A stretch of 64,000 nt of DNA from Trabulsiella odontotermitis. Its GTDB lineage: Bacteria; Pseudomonadota; Gammaproteobacteria; Enterobacterales; Enterobacteriaceae. The position numbers and the translations under genes were made by a program. Where the stretch lies: contig NZ_LIFX01000004.1 in the NCBI RefSeq assembly GCF_001297775.1, forward strand, positions 299,521 to 363,520. The letters run 5' to 3'. The notes beneath the pieces are model-generated. The model searched no databases, was not told the origin of the DNA, and saw only the letters and a list, made by a program, of their open reading frames with translations. This document shows, in pieces, positions 53,006 to 61,751 of the stretch (position 1 is its first letter; each line of letters opens with the position of its first letter).

Positions 53006-53112
53006 CGCGTGACGCGAAAACCGTCCTTTTTTGACGTTTTACCTCTTCTTCGACCCTGCCTGTGTAATATCATTTACGTCACATTCTCTCTTCAGGGCAT
53101 AACAGGAAGGCT

Positions 53113-54510
53113 ATGAAGCGACTGAAAAATGAACTTAATGCCCTGGTCAATCGCGGTGTGGATCGCCATCTGCGCCTTGCGGTGACCGGGTTAAGCCGTA
53201 GCGGGAAAACGGCGTTTATCACCGCGATGGTGAATCAGTTGATGAACATTCACAGCGGCGCACGGTTACCGCTGCTCAGCGCTGTTCGTGAAGAGCGGCT
53301 ACTCGGTGTGAAGCGCGTGCCACAGCGGGATTTCGGCATTCCGCGCTTCACTTATGACGAAGGCATCGCGCAGTTGTACGGCACGCCGCCGACCTGGCCG
53401 ACGCCAACACGCGGCGTCAGTGAAATCCGCCTCGCGCTGCGCTATCGCTCAAATGATTCGCTGATGCGTCACTTCAAAGATACCTCCACGCTGTATCTCG
53501 AAATTGTCGATTACCCGGGCGAATGGCTGCTCGATTTACCGATGCTGGCGCAGGATTACCTGAGCTGGTCGCGGCAGATGGTCGGGTTGTTGCAAGGGCA
53601 GCGCAGCGAGTGGTCCGCGCGCTGGCGACAGCTTTGCGAAGGGTTAGATCCGCTGGCACCTGCGGATGAAAACCGCCTCGCGGCGATTGCCGACGCGTGG
53701 ACGGAATATCTGCACACCTGCAAACAGCAGGGCATGCATTTTATTCAGCCGGGGCGGTTTGTGCTGCCTGGCGATATGGCAGGCGCGCCTGCGTTGCAGT
53801 TTTTCCCGTGGCCGGATGTGGATGCGACCGGTGAGGCAAAACTCGCCCAGGCGGGGAAACACACCAACGCCGGAATGCTGCGCGAGCGGTTTAACTACTA
53901 CTGCGACAAAGTGGTGAAGGGGTTTTACCGCGACTACTTCCTGCGTTTCGACCGGCAGATTGTGCTGGTGGATTGCCTGCAACCGCTTAACAGCGGACCG
54001 CAGGCGTTCAACGACATGCGGCTGGCGCTGACGCAACTGATGCAAAGCTTCCATTACGGCCAGCGCACGCTGTTCCGCCGCCTGTTTTCACCGGTGATCG
54101 ATAAACTGCTGTTTGCGGCGACCAAAGCCGATCACGTTACCGTCGATCAACATGCCAGTATGGTTTCGCTGTTGCAGCAACTGATTCAGGATGCGTGGCA
54201 GAACGCCGCGTTTGAAGGGATCAGCATGGACTGCCTCGGGCTGGCGGCAATTCAGGCCACGCAGAACGGGCTGATTGAGGTGAATGGCGAAAAAATTCCG
54301 GCGTTACGCGGTCATCGATTAAGCGACGGAGAGCCGCTGACGGTCTATCCCGGTGAAGTCCCGGCGCGCTTACCGGGACAGGCGTTCTGGGAAAAGCAGG
54401 GCTTTCAGTTTGAAGCGTTTCGTCCGCAGGTGATGGACGTCGATAAGCCATTGCCGCACATTCGCCTTGATGCCGCGCTGGAGTTTTTAATTGGAGATAA
54501 ATTGCGATGA
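53113..54510 (+). CDS. ycjX: YcjX, DUF463 nucleoside-triphosphatase
   Basis: A 465-aa DUF463 protein with a P-loop [20 protein letters not shown] (~23-42) and a [10 protein letters not shown] switch-like motif near 138, so it looks like a GTPase-like enzyme. It was originally found among sigma32 and stress-linked genes and accompanies psp loci in many bacteria. Function unknown. Its stop overlaps the ycjF start by four bases. Confidence 0.95.
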   Translation: MKRLKNELNALVNRGVDRHLRLAVTGLSRSGKTAFITAMVNQLMNIHSGARLPLLSAVREERLLGVKRVPQRDFGIPRFTYDEGIAQLYGTPPTWPTPTRGVSEIRLALRYRSNDSLMRHFKDTSTLYLEIVDYPGEWLLDLPMLAQDYLSWSRQMVGLLQGQRSEWSARWRQLCEGLDPLAPADENRLAAIADAWTEYLHTCKQQGMHFIQPGRFVLPGDMAGAPALQFFPWPDVDATGEAKLAQAGKHTNAGMLRERFNYYCDKVVKGFYRDYFLRFDRQIVLVDCLQPLNSGPQAFNDMRLALTQLMQSFHYGQRTLFRRLFSPVIDKLLFAATKADHVTVDQHASMVSLLQQLIQDAWQNAAFEGISMDCLGLAAIQATQNGLIEVNGEKIPALRGHRLSDGEPLTVYPGEVPARLPGQAFWEKQGFQFEAFRPQVMDVDKPLPHIRLDAALEFLIGDKLR

Positions 54511-55556
54511 GCGAACCGTTAAAACCGCGGATTGACTTCGCCGGTCCGCTGGATGTGGAAAAAGAAGAATTACTGAAAACGGCGCAGACATTTGCGGCCG
54601 GAGAAGCAGAAAAATTTACCCCGGCGCTGGCGGAAGAGATAGTACCGGAAGACGGCCCCGCCGAAGCGGTGGTCGAGGCGGCATTGCGCCCGAAACGCAG
54701 CCTCTGGCGGCGCATGGTAACGGCCGGGCTGGCGCTGTTCGGTGTCAGCGTGGTGGCGCAGGGCGTGCAGTGGACAGTCAACGCCTGGCAAACGCAGGAC
54801 TGGGTATCGCTCGGCGGCTGTGCGGCCGGAGCGTTGATCATCGGCGCTGGCGTGGGGTCGGTTGCAACGGAATGGCGTCGCCTGTGGCGGTTACGCCAGC
54901 GTGCGCAGGAGCGTGACGAAGCCCGTGATCTGATGCAAAGCCACGGTACCGGAAAAGGGCGCGCGTTTTGTGAAAAACTGGCGCAACAGGCGGGGATCGA
55001 TCACGCGCATCCGGCGCTGCAACGCTGGTATGCCGCCATCCATGAAACGCAAAGCGACCGTGAAGTGGTGAGCCTGTATGCGCACCTGGTACAACCGGTG
55101 CTGGACGCGCAGGCGCGCCGGGAGATCAGTCGCTCAGCGGCGGAATCCACGCTGATGATTGCCGTCAGCCCGCTGGCGCTGGTGGATATGGCGTTTATCG
55201 CCTGGCGCAACCTGCGGCTGATTAACCGCATTGCCACGCTGTATGGCATTGAACTCGGCTACTACAGCCGCCTGCGCCTGTTTCGTCTTGTGCTGCTGAA
55301 TATCGCCTTTGCGGGTGCCAGTGAACTGGTGCGCGAAATCGGCATGGACTGGATGTCACAGGATCTTGCCGCTCGCCTCTCGGCACGCGCGGCGCAGGGG
55401 ATTGGCGCCGGGCTGCTCACCGCGCGTTTAGGGATTAAAGCGATGGAGCTTTGCCGTCCATTGCCGTGGATCGATAACGATAAACCCCGTCTCGGCGATT
55501 TCCGCCGCGAGCTGATTGGTCAACTCAAAGAGACCATTAATAAACGCCCGTCGTAA
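54507..55556 (+). CDS. ycjF: YcjF, DUF697 membrane protein
   Basis: A 349-aa UPF0283/DUF697 protein. It has two membrane helices near residues 70-95 and 105-125, and further hydrophobic stretches around 215-235 and 255-290. It is always paired with ycjX and overlaps it here by four bases (ATGA). In E. coli tyrR follows at once; here the chromosome passes straight into rhs/vgrG debris. Confidence 0.95.
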   Translation: MSEPLKPRIDFAGPLDVEKEELLKTAQTFAAGEAEKFTPALAEEIVPEDGPAEAVVEAALRPKRSLWRRMVTAGLALFGVSVVAQGVQWTVNAWQTQDWVSLGGCAAGALIIGAGVGSVATEWRRLWRLRQRAQERDEARDLMQSHGTGKGRAFCEKLAQQAGIDHAHPALQRWYAAIHETQSDREVVSLYAHLVQPVLDAQARREISRSAAESTLMIAVSPLALVDMAFIAWRNLRLINRIATLYGIELGYYSRLRLFRLVLLNIAFAGASELVREIGMDWMSQDLAARLSARAAQGIGAGLLTARLGIKAMELCRPLPWIDNDKPRLGDFRRELIGQLKETINKRPS

Positions 55557-55569
55557 GGCGGCGTTGGGC

Positions 55570-55660
55570 CCTTGCGCTTGTACTGCCAGCGTTCGGCCTC
55601 TTCATCGTTTACAGTGCGGTGCGTCAGGCGGTCGGATTTATCGTAATGCCAGAGCGTGAC
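55570..55660 (-). pseudogene. Fragment of an rhs gene
   Basis: Read on the minus strand this encodes [20 protein letters not shown] then RWQYKRKG. It aligns with [20 protein letters not shown] then QWRYSERG inside the intact Rhs protein nearby. Only about 30 codons remain, with no start. It begins 14 bases after the ycjF stop, so it marks the left edge of the Rhs island. Its divergence from the intact gene shows it came from another or older rhs copy. Confidence 0.85.
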
Positions 55661-55671
55661 CCGGCTTTGAT

Positions 55672-55729
55672 GTCGCCCACTGTGATCTGGTACGCTACAC
55701 CCTCCGTCAGGGCGCTAACCACGCCCATC
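55672..55729 (-). pseudogene. Fragment of a vgrG gene
   Basis: The minus strand reads MGVVSALTEGVAYQITVGD, matching VGVVRALTVGVAYQTTVGG in the C-terminal repeats of the intact VgrG (around 62130-62180). It is only ~19 codons and in a different frame from the adjacent rhs scrap, so the two are joined by rearrangement. Nothing else recognisable lies up to 55828, apart from a short open frame upstream (KAVLLPEPFVQPTAG) of unclear origin. Confidence 0.75.
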
Positions 55730-55828
55730 ATCCCTGCCGTGGGTTGTACAAACGGTTCCGGTAATAATACAGCCTTCTTTTTTCATCACATAGGTGTCTT
55801 GGTAGGCAGGTAAACTGTTTAAAAATTT

Positions 55829-56240
55829 TCATTTCGAACGTAAGAATTTTCTTGCCATTTGAGTAGTCCCTCCTCCTATTCCACCCAAAACAGCACCGGT
55901 TAGAACACCTTCCAAAAGTAAAATATATTCATTTTGATTTACCCCTGAAACTAAATAAGTAAACATAACACCTAAAGCTACAGTCAATGAGGAATGAATG
56001 ATAGAGTTTTTATGTATTAAAAAACCTGAAAGGCACCCACATAAAAACATTATAGAGTAGGCTGTTGCGTTGAAAAAAAATAATCAACCAGTTATTTTGA
56101 TAGATATCTCTAAATATATACCACAGTATGAGTTTAAGAGAGTTTCTTGCAAATGCACAAGTATTTATGCAAATAATATATGAAAGCACCACTGATACTC
56201 TTGGTGGAAGCTCTTGGAATTTTTTTATATTTTTATCCAT
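55829..56240 (-). pseudogene. Frameshifted membrane immunity candidate for the displaced Rhs tip
   Basis: Two overlapping frames, 56010-56240 (76 aa, MDKNIKKFQELPPRVSVVLS) and 55829-56050 (73 aa, ending QMARKFLRSK), become a single 136-aa protein if one A is removed from the A8 run at 56073-56080. The joined protein reads ...NNWLIIFF-NATAYSIMFLCG... and has about four hydrophobic segments. It starts 9 bases after the stop of the displaced tip, the usual place of an immunity gene. Either the gene is broken, the run slips in expression, or the base count is an error. No homologue is recognised. Confidence 0.6.
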
Positions 56241-56249
56241 TTAATTTTG

Positions 56250-57062
56250 TTACCTTTGACCACATAATTTCTCACCTAACTTCTGAGTCGCTTCAGAAGC
56301 TTTAAAACACTGATAACCACTCTTTGAACCACATGTTATTGCCTGCGAATGAGCATCAATAAGATCTTTTACATTGTCTGTAATAGTTTCTGTAGCTGAT
56401 GCTATGTCTGACGGATCTTCTCCAGAGTCTGGAATTCCTCTCCCCGCCTCAACTTCATTAATAGGAAACCAACCGGTTTGAAAAGTCCGAGCATTAACAG
56501 ATTTAGTGTTACCAAACTGATCTTCACATATCGCATTTACATTTATATAACTATTACCAAATCTCTTTCCTCTATTTTCATCCCATCGTGAAAATTTCCA
56601 TTCAGATAGAGATTTCGGAAGTGAATTCTCATATTGAGTTACAGAACGATTATAGGCATCTTTCATGCCAGGTTGACCGTTCAAGGAATTTAATCCACTT
56701 AATCCCAGCGGATCAACGTTCGTCAGAGGATTGAGCGGATAAGCATATGGATTCCACCCACCACGTAACCCAATCGGATCCTGAGTAATATACCGTCCCT
56801 GCTCCGGGTCATAGTATCGATGACGGTTATAATACAGCCCCGTCTCTTTATCATACTGCTGTCCCGGCAACCGGATAAGTTGTTGCAGATTGCCGGGGTT
56901 ATGCTCACGCATCATATTCCCCCACTCATCAAATTCTGCGCTCCACGCAATCTCCCCATGAGCGTCAATCAGCGCCAGTGGCAGGCTACGATAGTTACGG
57001 TAATACAGGTGAATTTTCCGTTACGGACTATATTCCTGTTCCATCTGGTTTTTCATCTGATC
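56250..57062 (-). pseudogene. Displaced (orphan) Rhs C-terminal tip
   Basis: The 3' part of an rhs gene without its core. From 57062 it reads QMKNQMEQEYSP, then a TAA at 57021-57023 where the intact Rhs has CAA (Gln), then RKIHLYYRNYRSLPLALIDA and the Rhs-core end ([20 protein letters not shown] ... VDPLGL). An open frame with its own ATG remains at 56250-56915 (221 aa). Its last ~149 residues (SGLNSLNGQPGMKDAYNRSV to KLCGQR) are a tip unlike that of the intact gene. I do not recognise the toxin fold. Without the PAAR/Rhs body it cannot be delivered, but it can be recombined back. Confidence 0.82.
56751..56902. repeat. Direct repeat of the rhs core end (copy 1; copy 2 at 58090-58241)
   Basis: By eye the 152 bases here and at 58090-58241 are identical; weaker homology continues right to about 57062 and 58402. 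The repeat encodes the last conserved part of the Rhs core ([20 protein letters not shown] region). Recombination between copies would exchange the displaced tip for the present one and delete about 1.3 kb. Confidence 0.9.
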
Positions 57063-57159
57063 CTATACCAACCTGCATTGCGCAAGCCACTATTTACTCT
57101 CTTCGCTCTTCGTTTCCGCATGCAGTTGGCTCTTTCGTCTGCCGTTTCTGTATAGGATC
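57059..57159. repeat. Short segment bounded by a 10-bp inverted repeat
   Basis: GATCCTATAC (57059-57068) and GTATAGGATC (57150-57159) are exact inverted copies that bracket ~81 bases. The left one sits exactly where homology to the intact rhs ends. The inside encodes nothing recognisable. The remaining stretch to 57250 is also without a gene. It could be a remnant of a small mobile element or coincidence. Confidence 0.4.
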
Positions 57160-57250
57160 CCAGATTATCTACATCGGCAGTGTTAAAACCCCATTAAATC
57201 TTTCATTCTTTGCATCTTCGAAGGAGAAATAATTTGTTACAGATATTATT

Positions 57251-57646
57251 TTATTTAGATATCAAAAATTTCAAAGCATAACTCGAAATAAAACCAATGA
57301 AAATGATGAAAAAACTCAATATAAAGAAAATCATTGATAACCATATACTTCCAACAATTCCTGGGAAATCAGTTGGTTGAAGGAAATAATTAACAAATGA
57401 ATTGTACATGAAAATAACGATAGATATTATAATGGCATATGCTAAACATAACCACCATGCGCTAAAATCCATACACCACGACACACTTAAGCCACAAAGG
57501 AAAAGCCCTCCCCATGGTACCCATGAGATAATATGATAAGGGATATCCATTCGTGCATATACATATATCGGGATATGTTTTTCTATAAATAACAAAAACA
57601 AAAAACAAAATACCCATGCTAATCCTGTGGCAAAATGTTTTAACAT
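57251..57646 (-). CDS. Membrane immunity candidate for the intact Rhs toxin
   Basis: A 131-aa, very hydrophobic protein beginning MLKHFATGLAWVFCFLFLLF, with about four membrane helices (~5-25, 38-58, 65-85, 100-125). It starts two bases after the rhs stop, the classical place of the cognate immunity gene. The region is AT-rich compared with the rhs core, as usual for exchangeable tip/immunity modules. A membrane immunity protein suggests the toxin acts in the periplasm or at the inner membrane. No homologue is recognised; the role is from context. Confidence 0.75.
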   Translation of the reverse strand: MLKHFATGLAWVFCFLFLLFIEKHIPIYVYARMDIPYHIISWVPWGGLFLCGLSVSWCMDFSAWWLCLAYAIIISIVIFMYNSFVNYFLQPTDFPGIVGSIWLSMIFFILSFFIIFIGFISSYALKFLISK

Positions 57647-57648
57647 GC

Positions 57649-60600
57649 TTACTTCTCTCCCAAATTTGGTTCAAAAATGGGCTCCCGGCGATAATTAGGC
57701 TCTCCGGGTTGTGGCCCTGGATTTATCGGGAAGTTTGGCCATGACGTTTTCGGAATAGATGTTCCACATGATTTCATCGCTTGTTCTGCACAGTGACAAC
57801 AATTAAATTCAGTAAAGTGATAGTTCTCTCCTTTACAATTCTTCATTGCTTCCCTAATGCACTCATCTAGTGATGGACTTTGAGGCTCAGTACAAATCGT
57901 ACCCTCCTTATTTGGAGCAGGATCTGCATGAGTACCCTTATTATCAAAGCTTGATGTTGTACCATCTATAAATTTTATATAACAATGCCTTGCATATGGA
58001 ACAGGGATTGGATCGAACTTTCTATGGCACATCTGATACAAACCTAAAGGATCTATTTCTGTAATCGGATTTAACGGATACTTATAAGAATTCCACCCAC
58101 CACGTAACCCAATCGGATCCTGAGTAATATACCGTCCCTGCTCCGGGTCATAGTATCGATGACGGTTATAATACAGCCCCGTCTCTTTATCATACTGCTG
58201 TCCCGGCAACCGGATAAGTTGTTGCAGATTGCCGGGGTTATCCTCACGCAACATATTCCCCCACTCATCAAATTCTGCGCTCCAGACTATCTCCCCGTTA
58301 GCGTTAATCAGCGCCAGCGGCAGGCCTCGGTGGTCGCAGTGATACAGGTGGATTTTCCGTTGCGGACTGTACTCTGGCTCTATCTGGTTTTTCATCTGCT
58401 CCGGCGTCAGCCCGCACTGCGTCAGCCATTGCCGGCTTTGCCCGCTGACCTGGTTCGCCTTCAGTTCCCGCTCCAGATTATCCAGCATTGCCACCAGTTC
58501 CGGTACAAACACCATTCCCGCCTCCTGCTGGTGTTTTTCCGCCAGCGTGCGGCGGCGGGCTTTCGTCAGCTCTCCGGTTGCGGTTTCAATGCGGATTAAT
58601 GGTGTAAAACTGCCCGGCAGATACACCGTCTGGATACGGACGGTGTCTGTCTGCATGGTGGTCAGCCGGTCGCCATCCCAGCCGTACCATACGGTTTCCT
58701 TCAGTTCCGGCTTTGTACACGAACCATCGTCACAGACCGTACATTCCCATATCCGCTTACCCGTGCGGCGGCCCGTCGGGTCATAGATATACCGGCTTTC
58801 CGTCAGCAGACTGCCGTGCTGCAACTGACGGTAATGCGTCAGCCGGTGCTGGTTATCATAGCCATAATGATGAGAAAGGCTGCCACGCGGACGGGGGCGA
58901 CGCTCACCCTTTTCAGTGAGTCTGCCGTGTTCATCGTAATGGTAGACATTATCCACATCCTGACCGGTACGGTTATTCCGGAAGTTATCCGGCAGCATCG
59001 GGTATTCATCCCGCTCCGCTATCCGGTTGCCCGCCGGGTCGGTCAGGGTCCACTGCGTCAGGTCATGATGCGCTGATTTAATATGCGTACTGCGCAGCCG
59101 ACCGGCGGGACCGTACTGATAATCACGCTGTTCATTCAGCCCGCTGATGCGGACAAGATGCCCGTCAGCGCTCCAGATGTAGTCACGGTTAAGCCGGGGA
59201 ATGTTCAGGTGGTGGCTCTGTAACATGCCGCCCGGCGTGTATGCCGTGGTCAGTTCGTAATTACCAAAGCTGCGTTGCGTCTCGCGGTGCAGGCGGTCAC
59301 GGGTAAAGTCGAGAAGTGGTTCATCACCAAGTTTCATGCCAGCCAGATAACCGCTGCCATACGTCAGCCATTCCAGCGGGGGCAGGTTATCCGGTGTGAT
59401 GCGGTTCAGTAGTGCGCTGTCGTTGTAATCGTACCGGGTGTCATGCTGCCACACCAGTTCACCCGTGTCCGGGTGATGCACCCTCTGGCGTTCGTGGACA
59501 GTACGGCCCTGGTCGTCGTGCCCGTACTGCACAGTGACGCGGTGCCCGTCACTGACGTGGCTGATTTCAGCCAGCCAGCCGCGCTCACTGTAACGCCACT
59601 GCTCCGCCGGTTCATCATTCACCGTGCGGTGCGTCAGTCGGTCTGCTGCGTCATAGTGCCAGCAGGTAATGAGGCTGTCATCTTCACTGCGGATGAGCAG
59701 CCCGGTGGCGCTGTAGCCGTAACGCTGCGTCCTGCCGTCAAAACCGGTTTCCTGCGTCAGCCTGTCCAGTACATCATAAGTGAACGTTGTGTGGCTGTTG
59801 TTTTCATTCGTGAGCTGCGTGACCCGGCCTGCAGCGTCGTATTGCATCCGCCGCGTCAGCCCGTCCTGTGTGCTGCTGAGGATGTGGCCCCGGGCGTCAT
59901 GCGTGTTTTCGCGGCGACTACCGTCAGGGAGTGTGGTCGCTGTCAGATCGCCAGACACGTTGTATTCATAGTGAGTTTCGCGTTCCTGTGCATCTTTTAC
60001 ACAGGTCAGACGGCCCCGGCTGTCATACGTAAGGAACTGACTGACACCTTCTTCCCGGTGCACTGCCGTCAGTTGCCCGAAGCGGTCGTATTCATAGCGG
60101 GTTTCATAACCGGAGCAGTCGGTAAAGGTGAGTAACTGACCGTAGCGACTCCAGGTCATATGCTTCCGGCTGCCGGTGGCATCTTCGGTGGAAGAAGGAT
60201 ATTCGCTGCGCGGATTATCATAAAAATAACGGGTCGTACTGCCGTTGCGCAGGGTTTCAGCCGTCAGTCTGCCGTGGTCATCATATTCCTGCCGGCTCTG
60301 CAGCCCGTCAGGGTGGACCGTGCTGGTCAGCTGGCGCCGGGCGTTATAGCAAAACTCCGTCAGCCTGCCATCCGGTGTGACGAGCGCCGTCAGTTGACCT
60401 GAGGCGGGGCTGTGCCGGTATTCGGTTTTCCGGCCCGCCGCATCCGTCTGCGCCAGCAGTCTGCCGGCGATGTCAGTGTCGTTGCGGGTGATGCTGCCGT
60501 CGGCATGCTCCTTTTTCACCACCCGTTTCATCCCGCCGTCGCCGTCGGTGTGCAGTACCTCCCGGCGGCCCAGACTGTCGGTGACAGTGACGCGATTGTG

Positions 60601-61683
60601 TTCATAAACATAGGAATAACTTAAGCCTTCCGGATTATGCTGCGCCGTCACGCGCCCGGCAACGTCATACCGGTAGCTGGTTTCCGGCCTGCCCGCATAG
60701 CGGTGTGCCACCATCCGTCCCGGATACTGCATGTCATAGGTCAGGTCGTGAACTGAAGTACCGCTGCGGTCATACACCCTCGCCAGTTCACCCCGGGATG
60801 AATATTCATAACGCACCAGGGGAACGGCGGGCAGGTTATCCGGGTATTCCGGGTCGCGGGACAGCCACACTTCGGCGAGGCGAACGCCACTGTCTGCGCC
60901 ATAACCCGTGGCGGGGGGCGCGTCCTGACAGGCGGTCAGCACCAGCCGGAAATGGCGGCCTGCACCGTCTGTCACGGCGGTAATGTTTCCGGAGAATGCG
61001 CCGGATGCGGCGCGCTGGAAAGTCATTGTCCGCCCGAAACTGTCCGCCAGACCGGTCAGCACCCGGTACGGCGGCAACGGGGCGGGCAGCGCTTCCTCCG
61101 GCCCGGCAATGCGCTCAGACCAGCCCAGGATCCACCAGGGACCCTGAAGGCTGTTGGTTGCAAGATAAATATGCGGGCTGATGCGAATATCCTGCGGCAG
61201 TGTCTGCCAGAGTGTGCTCAGCGGGTTACTGTCGTGCAGTGCCGGGACGCCACCCCGCGCCAGCCAGAAGGACTCGCTGTGGCTGAAGGCCGTTTCCCCC
61301 GGAAACAACGGATGAAAATGAATACTGCGCCCGCCATTGTCGTTGAGTATCAGTTCCGCATCATGTATCTGCAGGCAAATATCAAAGGGCGCCTTCCAGC
61401 CGGGGCCGAACACACCCACCGGGGCAGGTGTTCTGGTCTGGTAGCTGCTGTAGGTACGCGAGAGTACAAACGGCAGCGGGCCGGGCAGGGCAATATCGGT
61501 TTCGCCGGGCAGTACCTTTGCGCCCAGCAGCGGATTGACCGGGTTGCCGGAGGTCATGCCGCCCGGACAGACCGAACAGGCCACGCCGGTCGGTGCGCCA
61601 ATCATCACCCCCGCCGAGCCCTGGATTATTGGGCCACCTGTCATGGTGCCGTCACCCTGACGTGCTGCCGGTTTTCCGATCAT
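57649..61683 (-). CDS. Rhs polymorphic toxin with PAAR-like N-terminus
   Basis: A 1344-aa effector likely delivered by a type VI secretion spike. The N-terminus is PAAR-like ([20 protein letters not shown], repeated GG/GAP turns), followed by DUF6531 ([20 protein letters not shown]). A long YD-repeat shell comes next (~300-1100, e.g. [20 protein letters not shown]). The Rhs core ends [20 protein letters not shown] ... IDPLGL. The last ~129 residues are the variable toxin: nine cysteines, an [11 protein letters not shown]is segment and an [11 protein letters not shown] segment. The order His then Asn-Cys hints at a permuted papain-like fold, but this is only a suggestion. No Eag chaperone gene is present, which fits the lack of N-terminal membrane helices. 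Confidence 0.93.
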   Translation of the reverse strand: MIGKPAARQGDGTMTGGPIIQGSAGVMIGAPTGVACSVCPGGMTSGNPVNPLLGAKVLPGETDIALPGPLPFVLSRTYSSYQTRTPAPVGVFGPGWKAPFDICLQIHDAELILNDNGGRSIHFHPLFPGETAFSHSESFWLARGGVPALHDSNPLSTLWQTLPQDIRISPHIYLATNSLQGPWWILGWSERIAGPEEALPAPLPPYRVLTGLADSFGRTMTFQRAASGAFSGNITAVTDGAGRHFRLVLTACQDAPPATGYGADSGVRLAEVWLSRDPEYPDNLPAVPLVRYEYSSRGELARVYDRSGTSVHDLTYDMQYPGRMVAHRYAGRPETSYRYDVAGRVTAQHNPEGLSYSYVYEHNRVTVTDSLGRREVLHTDGDGGMKRVVKKEHADGSITRNDTDIAGRLLAQTDAAGRKTEYRHSPASGQLTALVTPDGRLTEFCYNARRQLTSTVHPDGLQSRQEYDDHGRLTAETLRNGSTTRYFYDNPRSEYPSSTEDATGSRKHMTWSRYGQLLTFTDCSGYETRYEYDRFGQLTAVHREEGVSQFLTYDSRGRLTCVKDAQERETHYEYNVSGDLTATTLPDGSRRENTHDARGHILSSTQDGLTRRMQYDAAGRVTQLTNENNSHTTFTYDVLDRLTQETGFDGRTQRYGYSATGLLIRSEDDSLITCWHYDAADRLTHRTVNDEPAEQWRYSERGWLAEISHVSDGHRVTVQYGHDDQGRTVHERQRVHHPDTGELVWQHDTRYDYNDSALLNRITPDNLPPLEWLTYGSGYLAGMKLGDEPLLDFTRDRLHRETQRSFGNYELTTAYTPGGMLQSHHLNIPRLNRDYIWSADGHLVRISGLNEQRDYQYGPAGRLRSTHIKSAHHDLTQWTLTDPAGNRIAERDEYPMLPDNFRNNRTGQDVDNVYHYDEHGRLTEKGERRPRPRGSLSHHYGYDNQHRLTHYRQLQHGSLLTESRYIYDPTGRRTGKRIWECTVCDDGSCTKPELKETVWYGWDGDRLTTMQTDTVRIQTVYLPGSFTPLIRIETATGELTKARRRTLAEKHQQEAGMVFVPELVAMLDNLERELKANQVSGQSRQWLTQCGLTPEQMKNQIEPEYSPQRKIHLYHCDHRGLPLALINANGEIVWSAEFDEWGNMLREDNPGNLQQLIRLPGQQYDKETGLYYNRHRYYDPEQGRYITQDPIGLRGGWNSYKYPLNPITEIDPLGLYQMCHRKFDPIPVPYARHCYIKFIDGTTSSFDNKGTHADPAPNKEGTICTEPQSPSLDECIREAMKNCKGENYHFTEFNCCHCAEQAMKSCGTSIPKTSWPNFPINPGPQPGEPNYRREPIFEPNLGEK

Positions 61684-61751
61684 GTTCCAGTCCTTCTGTT
61701 TTGCTGAATGTAATGCTTATTTTTTATTTATCGTTTTGTACTGTCGCGGGC

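Noticed and set aside
56916..57250. H-repeat or IS transposase expected near rhs genes
   Set aside because: I looked for ISAs1/H-rpt-like coding sequence around the displaced tip and found none; the short plus-strand frame at 56978-57232 is antisense rhs plus unrelated DNA.
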